Below are positions 36,659 through 43,594 of a stretch of DNA of 64,000 nt, one piece after another. The DNA is from Undibacterium sp. YM2. Lineage in GTDB: Bacteria > Pseudomonadota > Gammaproteobacteria > Burkholderiales > Burkholderiaceae_D. Within the stretch, counting starts at the first letter, position 1. Every line of letters begins with the position of its first letter. Under the pieces are notes generated by a model. It was not told the origin of the DNA and did not search any database. It saw only the letters and a list, made by a program, of their open reading frames with translations. The stretch lies in contig NZ_AP018441.1 in NCBI RefSeq assembly GCF_009937975.1, positions 2,790,001 through 2,854,000 of the forward strand, read 5' to 3'. The translations under genes and the position numbers were made by a program.

Positions 36659-36985
36659 TTAATCAGAGAAACCATCTTGAGCAATGTAATCGCCAAGCTC
36701 GGATTCAAAATCAGTGAGAGCCTCACCCAGGCTTTGCAACTGGCTCAGAAAATGCTCATCGATATCGCCCCAATCGGCAGACATTGCTTGCAGCTTTTTT
36801 GCTGTAGAGCGAAGAAATGCAGCCTGGATTTTTGCTTGAGCCACAGGGTCAGATGTGCCTTGCTTGACTGCCTTGCGATACCTGGCCTGGCGCTGAGCAT
36901 TTGTTAAAGGTTGTAAGACTGGAGGACGGCCACGGCGTGGTGTCTCAAATGCGTCACGGGTAAACTTGTCTTGTTCTTGTTTCAT
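36659..36985 (-). CDS. Phage accessory protein with AT-hook-like motif
   Basis: A 108-residue basic protein. RRGRPP near residue 18 is an AT-hook core, followed by LTNAQRQARYRKAVKQGTSD, typical of small phage DNA-binding proteins, then a helical region and the C-terminus DYIAQDGFSD, which recurs in the next gene. It is the first gene of the minus-strand operon, divergent from the DUF2726 gene. A DNA-binding, possibly regulatory role is inferred. Confidence 0.65.
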   Translation of the reverse strand: MKQEQDKFTRDAFETPRRGRPPVLQPLTNAQRQARYRKAVKQGTSDPVAQAKIQAAFLRSTAKKLQAMSADWGDIDEHFLSQLQSLGEALTDFESELGDYIAQDGFSD

Positions 36986-36990
36986 TTTTC

Positions 36991-37003
36991 GTTACTCCGT
37001 AAC
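36991..37003 (-). promoter_or_regulatory. Ribosome-site hairpin GTTAC-GGA-GTAAC, copy 2
   Basis: An identical 13-base palindrome, with GGAG placed before the ATG at 36985 at the same distance as in copy 1. A TATAAT on the plus strand just to the right suggests that the divergent promoters of the two operons overlap here. Confidence 0.6.
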
Positions 37004-37051
37004 GATAATTGCATATAATGCTTAAACGACAACATAAAGAGGAGAAAAAAC

Positions 37052-37651
37052 ATGTTCAGCCCAGCAGTTGAAAGCATCATCAGACTAGTGATGTACGGGC
37101 TTATATTCGTATTAGTCATAGCTGGCTTACAGTCAGTCCTGACGAGAGACCGAAGCAAGAACAACAGAAAACTGACTTTGGTCGATGAGGCAAAGGCACC
37201 ATTGATTGAGGAGAAAAAGGCAGCAGAACCTCTGCCAGTAAAAAAGAAAAGACCTCTTACTGAGAGAGAAAAACCAATGTTTCCGAGACTCGTAAGTGCG
37301 TTTCCTAACCATATCGTTCTTACGCAGGTCGCATTCTCAGCAATCATCACGCACGAGAGACAGGACTGGGCAACTGACAGAGCAACTCGTTCCAAATTCA
37401 ACAGGATGGTCGTTGACTTTGTGATTTGCACCAAAGAGTTCGACGTCCTTGCGGTCATAGAACTAGACGACTCGACACACGACGGAAGAGAAGACAGAGA
37501 CGCATCAAGGGATGCATTGTTGCAAACTGCTGGGTACAAGGTTTTCAGATACAGGCAGATACCAGACGTGCTCAGGTTGAGACAAGACATAACGCCGGAC
37601 GAAGCTACATCTGGCGAACCTTCGCGTGTAGCAAATATTGAAACAGCGTGA
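37052..37651 (+). CDS. DUF2726-domain protein with N-terminal membrane anchor
   Basis: A 199-residue protein. An N-terminal transmembrane helix (LVMYGLIFVLVIAGLQSVL) and a Lys-rich linker lead to a DUF2726-like domain at about residues 85-190. That domain has FPNHIVLTQVAFSAII, VVDFVICTKEFDVLAVIELDDSTHD and ALLQTAGYKVFRYR, a PD-(D/E)XK-nuclease-like arrangement (D, then E-L-D). It is expressed opposite to the phage operon with an AGAGGAG ribosome site. It may degrade competing DNA, or act in superinfection immunity; this is inference. Confidence 0.75.
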   Translation: MFSPAVESIIRLVMYGLIFVLVIAGLQSVLTRDRSKNNRKLTLVDEAKAPLIEEKKAAEPLPVKKKRPLTEREKPMFPRLVSAFPNHIVLTQVAFSAIITHERQDWATDRATRSKFNRMVVDFVICTKEFDVLAVIELDDSTHDGREDRDASRDALLQTAGYKVFRYRQIPDVLRLRQDITPDEATSGEPSRVANIETA

Positions 37652-37720
37652 ATATGTGTCAAATGTGTCACGGGTAACTTACCTTCGTTAGTATTCGTGC
37701 TAGAGTCTCGCTAATTCTTC

Positions 37721-37764
37721 ACTCAAGTGAGTGCACTCAGGTGAGAGCATGCACTCAGGTGAGA
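37721..37764. promoter_or_regulatory. Three palindromic operators upstream of the HTH gene
   Basis: ACTCAAGTGAGT (37721-37732), ACTCAGGTGAGA (37735-37746) and ACTCAGGTGAGA (37753-37764) lie 20 to 64 bases before the HTH start. Multiple near-identical palindromes in front of a phage regulator are typical of cooperative autoregulation. Confidence 0.75.
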
Positions 37765-37784
37765 GTACTAGTCAAGGGATAATT

Positions 37785-38270
37785 ATGAAAAGCGCAAAAT
37801 ATTTGGAGCAGATAAAGGCCAAACACGGCCTATCGAACGATAGACAACTTGCTCTTCATCTGAAAAAGTCGACTGGAACGATCAGCCAATACATGAATGG
37901 CACACGCGTAATGGACGACGAAATGTGCCTAGCGATTGCCTTAGATTTAGGAATCAACCCTATTGAAATAGTGGGCGCTGCATGTATTGACAGAGCTGAA
38001 AAATCAGGTCAGAAATCGTTGTGGGAAGTTTTTATGACGAGGATGGCAGCGACCGCTAGCGCCCTCCTGTTGTGTTTTAGTGTCAACTTATTTGTGACCC
38101 TAGAAAAAGCGGAAGCCGCACCAGTATTGGGTTACAGCCATGTTGATGAAAGCGAAAACTTTATATTATGTAAAATGACTTCCAGAATGAAGGCGTGGAT
38201 CCCGTTAAAAATATCGGCTGCAATGCGGACATTCTTTGCCACGTTTGCACTTCAGACGGCAGCAAGCTAA
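37785..38270 (+). CDS. Phage HTH regulator (DUF3693-like) running through attR
   Basis: A 161-residue frame. The HTH is at about residues 10-65 (HGLSNDRQLALHLKKSTGTISQYMNGTRVMDDEMCLAIALDLG), followed by AACIDRAEKSGQKSLWEVF and a hydrophobic segment (ASALLLCFSVNLFVTL) ending EAAP, as in DUF3693-like regulators of Xanthomonas-type inoviruses. AAGGGA precedes the ATG. The last 40 or so codons cross the dif core (ENFILCK) and continue into the neighbouring element, so the C-terminus is chimeric. Probable repressor of the prophage. Confidence 0.8.
   Translation: MKSAKYLEQIKAKHGLSNDRQLALHLKKSTGTISQYMNGTRVMDDEMCLAIALDLGINPIEIVGAACIDRAEKSGQKSLWEVFMTRMAATASALLLCFSVNLFVTLEKAEAAPVLGYSHVDESENFILCKMTSRMKAWIPLKISAAMRTFFATFALQTAAS
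38149..38176 (+). other. Right attachment site (attR) with degenerate XerC arm
   Basis: The centre TTTATA and XerD arm TTATGTAAAAT are identical to attL, but the XerC arm reads AAAGCGAAAAC, with about half the positions conserved. A conserved XerD half with a degenerate XerC half is expected of a phage-derived attP half-site. It lies inside the HTH coding region. Confidence 0.8.
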
Positions 38271-38475
38271 GTAATCCAAAATCTCCCTTTTTGAAACGCC
38301 TGCCAAAAGCAGGCGTTTTTTTTCGACCTCGATTATACGCTTTCTGGCGCGGCGCATCCCCATATCGCCACGACCTAGTATTACGTATCGTCCAATAATG
38401 GCTGCTAATGTTTTCGAGAATTTGTTATTGTTCGGATCCGGACAGCGTATCGAATGGAAAAAGCTCAAGTTGTAT
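38205..38475 (-). pseudogene. Decayed copy of the Cys-rich dif-adjacent gene
   Basis: Aligned with the intact left gene, the start codon has become ATA (IQLELFPFD...), an in-frame TAA replaces a glutamine codon (EQ*Q against EKQQ), and a 5-base deletion after KAY shifts the frame. The C-terminal part IEVEKKRLLLAGVSKREIL through RGKECPHC is intact. A TTG-initiated frame that covers the region is an artefact of the shift. Confidence 0.8.
38294..38323 (+). terminator. Rho-independent terminator, right copy
   Basis: AAACGCCTGC and GCAGGCGTTT form a 10-bp stem followed by T on the plus strand. It lies just after the stop of the HTH gene and would end that transcript. The loop differs from the left copy while both stem arms are kept. 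Confidence 0.87.
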
Positions 38476-38788
38476 CGTCAGCAAAAAAATTGCAGATGAT
38501 ACAAGAATTTGAATAACTAGCTGATTTGTATTATGGGGCCGCTTGTCGGCGATCAATGCCCCCCGCATTGCTACACGGCTTGCCCGCTCAAAATCCAGGT
38601 AGTCGGTAAGTCGCGACTTCTAAGCGCACGTCTTCGACTTAGTGTTGATCTGGCTAGATATTTTGCCTCGCTTTGCGCGATCGCTTGTATCATGAGTAAT
38701 AATAAAAATGTTACGCTTATAACGTTGCCAATAAATAGGCTTTTAAATCTAACTAACCAGCAGCGTTAATATACAAAAAAGAGAACCT
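38476..38788. other. Intergenic region between attR repeat and HEPN-like gene
   Basis: About 310 bases. The left 29 bases hold the end of the TTGTATC/GATACAA repeat. A plus-strand frame at 38533-38769 has no homology or ribosome site and is rejected. Nothing else is recognised. Confidence 0.4.
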
Positions 38789-40051
38789 ATGAGCATAGAT
38801 AGACTTAAGCAAATATGTACTGATAATAAAATTAAATTCGAAGAAACTTTATTGGAAACACTGAATGCACGACGTCTTTCTATCTCTATGCTAAAAGCCG
38901 ATGAGCCAACTTGGATATATGCATTCGAAGGACGAAATCTAGGACAATTCGGAGAATTTTTAGATTTTTATGAATACCGTCTTATAAAAGGATATACAGG
39001 CATATGGTCAGAAAAATATAAAATGGTCGAGTGCACTATTGATGGCACTATCGGAAATCTTACTTTGAAGCTTCTAAGAAGATGTATCTCAGAAGAATGT
39101 TGGGATATTACAGATCAAAACAATATTTTCCTGAAGATACCATCTCCAATAGCAGATACAACGATTGAAATTGGAAAACCTTCTAATGCATTTGATCTGA
39201 TCGATAACGCAAGAAATGAATATCCATCGCATTCAGACTATAGAGACGTACTTCCGTACCACACCATAAAAATTAAAAACTTGACGATTACGTCGCATGA
39301 CGAAGCCATTAAATTGGTCAAAAGCATATTTTCCACAATTTGCTTTAATGTGAATATTCTTACCGATATCCAGATACAACTTCGGCCTGATCAATCTAGC
39401 TCAGTCAATTCAATTCCAATTAGCGATAAAAAAGTTAAATTACATGCACCAAGGTACCAATATCATTCCGAGCCTTTGTCCATGTTTTGGCTAGCAGATA
39501 AACTTAAAGCTATGCCTCTACAAAGATATTTTTTGTTATATCAAGCAATTGAATTCTATTTCACGATATATGCCGAGAAAGAGGCGCAAAATAAAATAAG
39601 AGGTCTTTTGAAAAATCCAGCATTTAATGTAGACGACGACAAAGAGCTTTCAAAAGTTCTGAACGTAATAAAATTCAGCAAATCCAGCAACACATTCGGT
39701 AACGAATTAACTCAGCTAATTTCTACTGTTTCTCATTGCGTAAATGAATATGAACTGAAAAAGTGGCTGTCAGAAAATGACGAAAGAAAAGAATTTTTCA
39801 ATTCAAAGGAGGCAAAAAAAATTTCAACTACCGCATTAAATATCGACAAAAACATCGAATTAACCAAAACAATTTCGGAGAGAATTTACAATATTCGCTG
39901 CCGAATAGTCCATACAAAAGGCACCGAGAATAATGTGGAGGTATTCCATCATTTGTCTAATGAGGCGAAATATCTAAAATATGACATCGAACTTATCGAA
40001 TATATTTGCAAACAGGTGATCGCGTTCAATGGCAGCCCAATTTCAATTTAA
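38789..40051 (+). CDS. Hypothetical protein with C-terminal HEPN-like motif
   Basis: A 420-residue soluble protein in markedly AT-rich sequence, unlike the neighbouring chromosomal genes. The C-terminal helical region contains ERIYNIRCRIVHTKG, an R-x4-H arrangement seen in Apea-like and other HEPN ribonuclease domains (commonly IRNxIVH). The first 200 residues are beta-rich with no recognised domain. A GAGAA ribosome site precedes the ATG. Location beside a prophage and a resolution module suggests an anti-phage or abortive-infection effector; this is inference. It could also be a host-unrelated orphan. Confidence 0.7.
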   Translation: MSIDRLKQICTDNKIKFEETLLETLNARRLSISMLKADEPTWIYAFEGRNLGQFGEFLDFYEYRLIKGYTGIWSEKYKMVECTIDGTIGNLTLKLLRRCISEECWDITDQNNIFLKIPSPIADTTIEIGKPSNAFDLIDNARNEYPSHSDYRDVLPYHTIKIKNLTITSHDEAIKLVKSIFSTICFNVNILTDIQIQLRPDQSSSVNSIPISDKKVKLHAPRYQYHSEPLSMFWLADKLKAMPLQRYFLLYQAIEFYFTIYAEKEAQNKIRGLLKNPAFNVDDDKELSKVLNVIKFSKSSNTFGNELTQLISTVSHCVNEYELKKWLSENDERKEFFNSKEAKKISTTALNIDKNIELTKTISERIYNIRCRIVHTKGTENNVEVFHHLSNEAKYLKYDIELIEYICKQVIAFNGSPISI

Positions 40052-40357
40052 TTGTGAACTTCTTTTAGAAATACCTACAAATCGGCACAGCAAATCTGCA
40101 GGCTTAATGAAGTTTTGACTTCACGCTTGATCCTTTGCACTACTACTGAACATTAGCTCTGATCAATGAGAGGAACGGCCGGGATTACGGTTTTTTTCGC
40201 CAAAGTGTGCTTAACCCACTGATTTAAAATGGAAATTTGAAAATTTCCCTATCTTCCCTGAGAATGTAGAATTGGCCCGTAAAACCATTGGTGAGCAATT
40301 AGATAAACACTATTTCTACAGCGTTTTAAGTTTACTTTTTGGCTTTCCTTTTACATT
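40052..40357. other. Intergenic region
   Basis: About 306 bases with no ORF of note and no obvious repeat or terminator. I see no transposon end here. Confidence 0.4.
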
Positions 40358-40714
40358 TTAATCGTCGTTTTGATCCGCATATTGCACCTGGTCATCACAC
40401 CAATTACAACAGCCCAGTTTCGCAGTAGCGTGATTGTTGGCCAACTGCTTGTCCAACTGCTCTGCTGCGCGTCGTAGCGCAAATGATGCGGCCTGCAACT
40501 CTTTGGTCATGCAGCCAACCTGCTCCGCCTCAGAAAATTGTACAAAATCATCCAATAGAGTTTGAAGCGACACGCTTACCACTTCGTGCAGCCTTTCCTC
40601 AAACGTGGTTTGCAGATAGATCATCAGTTCCTGCTGCCTTGGTGCTGCGTGCAGGCGGAATGCTTGATGCCAGCTGAATACTGGGTTAAATAGATTTTTG
40701 TCGTCAGAATTCAT
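40358..40714 (-). CDS. Hypothetical protein, 118 aa
   Basis: A predicted soluble protein from the ATG at 40714 (MNSDDKNLFNPVFSWHQAFR). It has helical segments and ends with CCNWCDD, a possible metal-binding tail. The longer frame to 40780 lacks a ribosome site. No family was recognised. It lies downstream of the TnpT-like gene in the same direction and may belong to the same module. Confidence 0.5.
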   Translation of the reverse strand: MNSDDKNLFNPVFSWHQAFRLHAAPRQQELMIYLQTTFEERLHEVVSVSLQTLLDDFVQFSEAEQVGCMTKELQAASFALRRAAEQLDKQLANNHATAKLGCCNWCDDQVQYADQNDD

Positions 40715-40816
40715 CAATATTTTTTTAAAGTGACATCGAGGGCCCGTTTCAATTAACCCATGCACGCGGCTGCAAATCAATATGATGGTCTGTACAGCGT
40801 CTTGCTTAAGAATAAT

Positions 40817-41836
40817 TTACTGCGGTTTCACATTCAAGAACGTCTTAAATTCATTCATCATTAGCTGCTGAGCATTAAGCTTGGCAACGGTCTTGGCCAA
40901 CTCCAATTGCAAACTGCTTATCTGGGTCTCCAATGCCTTATTTTGCGTCAAAACCTCAGCATGCTGCTCTTGTAAGTCAGTGATCCGGGCAGTCTTTTGA
41001 ATCAATTGAGTCTCCATCTGCGCGACACGCTGCGCGATGGCTCGTTGTGCATCTAACTCAGTCTGTGTCTTACGACTTTGATTTTTCTCTTCATATAGCG
41101 ACTTCTGCGCCTGGGACAATTCTGCAATCAGCTTAGCCCCATCCTGGTTGAGTTGCGTCACTTCGTTCTGCTTGAGTACAAGGCTCTGTTGCAAATGACG
41201 CATCTCAGCCTGTAGTTGTTGAATTTGCTGTTCATGACGCCTGATATCCTGATCGCGCTGCTCTTTGACGGATGATCTGTAATGCTCCAGGGCATCCCGT
41301 GCATGATTGTGTTTTTCTTCCAATGATTGCCGGTGTGTTTCATTCTCAACCAAGCGCTCCTTCAGATCCGTCACTTGCTGCGTCAAAGTATGTCTGGCGA
41401 TGGATTCGCTCTGCAATGCTTCCCTGGTTTGCTCGTGGGATTGAATTTCTTGCTTGATCGCGGCGATGGTGAGGTCGAGTTTTTCTTGGATGGCAGCATT
41501 TGCTGCAGTCAGCGCTTTAACTTCTACTTCATGCAGGCGATCTTTCTCGCTATGCCGCGATTCCAGTTCAGTAATGCGATTACTTGCCTCAGCCTCCAGC
41601 TGAACAGCCAGGCGTGCCACCAGATCCTGCAGCGCTTCACTGATGGAGGTTTTGCGATCAACGTTGCCGCCATTCTCCTCTTCTAACTCCTTCAGGTACT
41701 TGTGTATGGTGGACTTGGAGCCAGTGTTCCCCAAAGCAATTCTTACTGCATCGACTGATGGATGGCGGCCCTGAGCAATGAGTGAATTGCGTGCTTTTTC
41801 GACTTCTGACTTATACAATCCGGTTCTGGCCATCAT
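40817..41836 (-). CDS. tnpT: KfrA-type DNA-binding coiled-coil protein (TnpT-like)
   Basis: A 339-residue protein. The N-terminal KfrA DNA-binding domain (residues 1-60: ARTGLYKSEVEKARNSLIA, VDAVRIALGNTGSKSTIHKYLKEL) is followed by about 270 residues of continuous Gln/Glu-rich coiled coil. Divergent pairing with a tyrosine recombinase across a short palindrome-bearing region is the layout of tnpT/tnpS of Tn4651/Tn4652-type Tn3-family transposons. There TnpT assists TnpS-mediated cointegrate resolution. A plasmid KfrA role is the alternative, but the neighbouring recombinase makes TnpT more likely. Confidence 0.8.
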   Translation of the reverse strand: MMARTGLYKSEVEKARNSLIAQGRHPSVDAVRIALGNTGSKSTIHKYLKELEEENGGNVDRKTSISEALQDLVARLAVQLEAEASNRITELESRHSEKDRLHEVEVKALTAANAAIQEKLDLTIAAIKQEIQSHEQTREALQSESIARHTLTQQVTDLKERLVENETHRQSLEEKHNHARDALEHYRSSVKEQRDQDIRRHEQQIQQLQAEMRHLQQSLVLKQNEVTQLNQDGAKLIAELSQAQKSLYEEKNQSRKTQTELDAQRAIAQRVAQMETQLIQKTARITDLQEQHAEVLTQNKALETQISSLQLELAKTVAKLNAQQLMMNEFKTFLNVKPQ

Positions 41837-42030
41837 TTACTCCATTGAATATCGTAATGTATTACGTATCATGTAATTACATACTAAATATGGTTTAACT
41901 TCAAGTGGAAATAAATGAATATTCAATGCAGGATAAGATAAGGTTATCCAGTGTGAATACGAAAAAAGCGTTAAAATTGACGCAATATTTGGTACAGCCC
42001 CAATTTGCCCACTGATCTTGAAATCTAGGG
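41837..42030. promoter_or_regulatory. Putative rst resolution region between tnpT and tnpS
   Basis: A 194-base divergent intergenic region. It contains the inverted arms GTAAT/ATTAC repeated around 41852-41885 (GTAATGTATTAC then GTAATTAC) and GCGT-N8-ACGC near 41970. In Tn4651 the resolution core and TnpT-binding sites lie between these genes. Promoters for both genes must also be here. Confidence 0.55.
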
Positions 42031-42039
42031 ATGCATAGC

Positions 42040-43023
42040 ATGAGCAAAATCGATCACTATCTCCATGCCGGCACGCGTGACAATACCCGCATTGCCTACC
42101 AATCGGCCGTTCGGCACTACGAAATCGAATGGGGTGGCTTTTTGCCTGCCACCAGCGAAAACATCGCTCAGTACCTTGTTGATCATGCTGAAAAGCTGGC
42201 GATCAACACGTTACGGCAGCGCTTGGCAGCTTTGGCACAATGGCATATTGACCAGGGCTTCCCAGACCCGACCAAAACACCCCTCATCAAGAAAGTCCTA
42301 AAAGGCATACAACGAGAGCATCCTGTACAAGAGAAACAGGCCAAACCATTTCAGCTTGAGCAGCTTGGCATGGTAGATCGCTGGTTAGACCAGGCAATTG
42401 CTGCTGCAAATGCATCTGGGAGCCGCGCTGGAGAACTACGACACACTAGGAACCGTGCCTTGCTACTGCTTGGCTTCTGGCGAGGTTTCCGTGGAGATGA
42501 GCTTACACGCCTGCAGGTCGAGTACATTGAAGTGTCTCCTGGTCAAGGCATGAGTTTTTTCTTGCCACATACAAAAGGTGATCGCCAGAATAAAGGCGTG
42601 ACGTTTAAAGCGCCAGTCCTAAAGCAGTTTTGTCCAGTTGCAGCTTACTCAGCCTGGAAGGAATTAGCTGCACTTGAGTCTGGCCCAGTATTCCGGTCAG
42701 TTAACCGCTGGGGGCAAGTTGGGAATCATGGACTTCATATGGATAGCCTGATACCTTTGTTGCGCACCATATTCAAAGATGCAGGCGTCGCTGGGTCCGA
42801 CGAATACTCAGCACACTCACTCCGGCGCGGGTTCGCCAATTGGGCGACGGGAAATGGCTGGGATCTAAAAACCCTCATGGAATACGTGGGCTGGAAAAGC
42901 GTGCAAAACGCAATGCGATATGTCGATGCGGTTGATCCTTTCGCTCGGCACAGAATTGAATCAAGTTTGGACACTTCTGGTCAAATGACGTCATCAATTC
43001 TTATCGATCCCTCACTAAAATAG
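42040..43023 (+). CDS. tnpS: Tyrosine recombinase (TnpS-like cointegrate resolvase)
   Basis: A 327-residue tyrosine recombinase. The SAM-like N-terminal DNA-binding domain (DNTRIAYQSAVRHYEIEWGGFLP, INTLRQRLAALAQWH) precedes the catalytic domain with the first Arg in GFWRGFRGDELTRL, HSLRRGFANWA, GWKS, and the nucleophile Tyr in AMRYVDA. I prefer the ATG at 42040 (MSKIDHYL), which has AGGG nine bases upstream, over 42031. It pairs with the divergent TnpT-like gene. A Tn3-type transposase was not found in the window, so the transposon is incomplete or extends elsewhere. Confidence 0.85.
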   Translation: MSKIDHYLHAGTRDNTRIAYQSAVRHYEIEWGGFLPATSENIAQYLVDHAEKLAINTLRQRLAALAQWHIDQGFPDPTKTPLIKKVLKGIQREHPVQEKQAKPFQLEQLGMVDRWLDQAIAAANASGSRAGELRHTRNRALLLLGFWRGFRGDELTRLQVEYIEVSPGQGMSFFLPHTKGDRQNKGVTFKAPVLKQFCPVAAYSAWKELAALESGPVFRSVNRWGQVGNHGLHMDSLIPLLRTIFKDAGVAGSDEYSAHSLRRGFANWATGNGWDLKTLMEYVGWKSVQNAMRYVDAVDPFARHRIESSLDTSGQMTSSILIDPSLK

Positions 43024-43594
43024 TGACCGGTTCAGGCCCACATTTGATGAGTCGATGAGCGATGCCGCACAGACCAGTCGTTGCATGAAGAGTAACTTCA
43101 AAATCAGATAGTTGATGCCTGCTTGGCTTTGCCTGGAGGGCCACAAGGAATGTGCAGTGCAAGCAACTCCAACTTGCCATGAAAATTGAGTGGCGATAGC
43201 AACGTTCATCGCCTGGTTACAGTGCCCAAATGACTTATGGCGGCTACTTTTTTAAATTGATGCAGATCAAAGCAAGTAGCGATAGCCTGCAATGTCGCAC
43301 CTTACCGCTAGACTAATGGCAAGTTGTTGAATACGCTGAGGGATACAGAACTTCCACAGGTTCGTCAGATTGCCACCTCTAAAAAAATCTGACATACCAG
43401 AAAACATGGAACTATTTCTGGCGCTGCTAACACTCGCCAGGTAGCCAATACAGCGGCCAATATAGGGGCTAATACTGCAGTTTTTTTTCGACTTTGAGAG
43501 TACAAGCGCACCCGTAAAACGAATTATCGGTTGTCTATGATGGAGTCCCATTTTATGCGCTTATCTAGCGCATAAAATTCTTGGAGCAATAAAA
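43024..43594. other. Intergenic region with lemA-proximal palindrome
   Basis: About 570 bases without a supported gene. Short antisense frames have no homology or ribosome site. The right end carries a perfect 11-bp inverted repeat (separate entry). No terminal inverted repeat of a Tn3-family element was recognised, so the end of the resolution module is not defined. Confidence 0.4.
43550..43578. promoter_or_regulatory. Perfect inverted repeat upstream of lemA
   Basis: ATTTTATGCGC and GCGCATAAAAT are separated by 7 bases and end 16 bases before the lemA ATG. It could be an operator or an mRNA hairpin in front of the GGAG ribosome site. Confidence 0.6.

Larger units (their letters stand above)
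28040..38176 (-). mobile_element. Inovirus (filamentous phage) prophage integrated at dif
   Basis: A 10.1-kb prophage bounded by the 17-bp direct repeat TTTATATTATGTAAAAT (28040-28056 and 38160-38176). The structural and replication genes run on the minus strand in the order accessory genes, Rep, ssDNA-binding protein, small membrane protein, pVIII, terminator, pIII-like, pVI-like, Zot (pI) and secretin (pIV). A nuclease-like gene and an HTH regulator lie on the plus strand. There is no transposase or phage integrase, consistent with use of host XerCD. All core morphogenesis genes are open, so the prophage may be functional. Confidence 0.92.
38160..38504. repeat. Right copy of prophage-end direct repeat
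   Basis: This has the same order of elements as the left copy: dif core, terminator, Cys-rich gene (decayed) and TTGTATC-N21-GATACAA (38470-38504). The divergence from the left copy shows that it derives from a related, older integrant of which only this end remains. Confidence 0.8.

Noticed and set aside
36982-37671. 229-aa minus-strand ORF opposite the DUF2726 gene
   Set aside because: The plus-strand frame has clear DUF2726 features and a ribosome site; the antisense frame is Ser/Leu-rich shadow.
38205-38468. 87-aa minus-strand ORF from a TTG near attR
   Set aside because: Only its C-terminal part is homologous. Alignment with the intact copy shows lost start, stop codon and deletion, so it is treated as a pseudogene.
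38533-38769. 78-aa plus-strand ORF before the HEPN-like gene
   Set aside because: No ribosome site, no homology, and it lies in a region that looks non-coding.
43267-43551. 94-aa minus-strand ORF in the gap before lemA
   Set aside because: Low-complexity composition, no ribosome site and no family.
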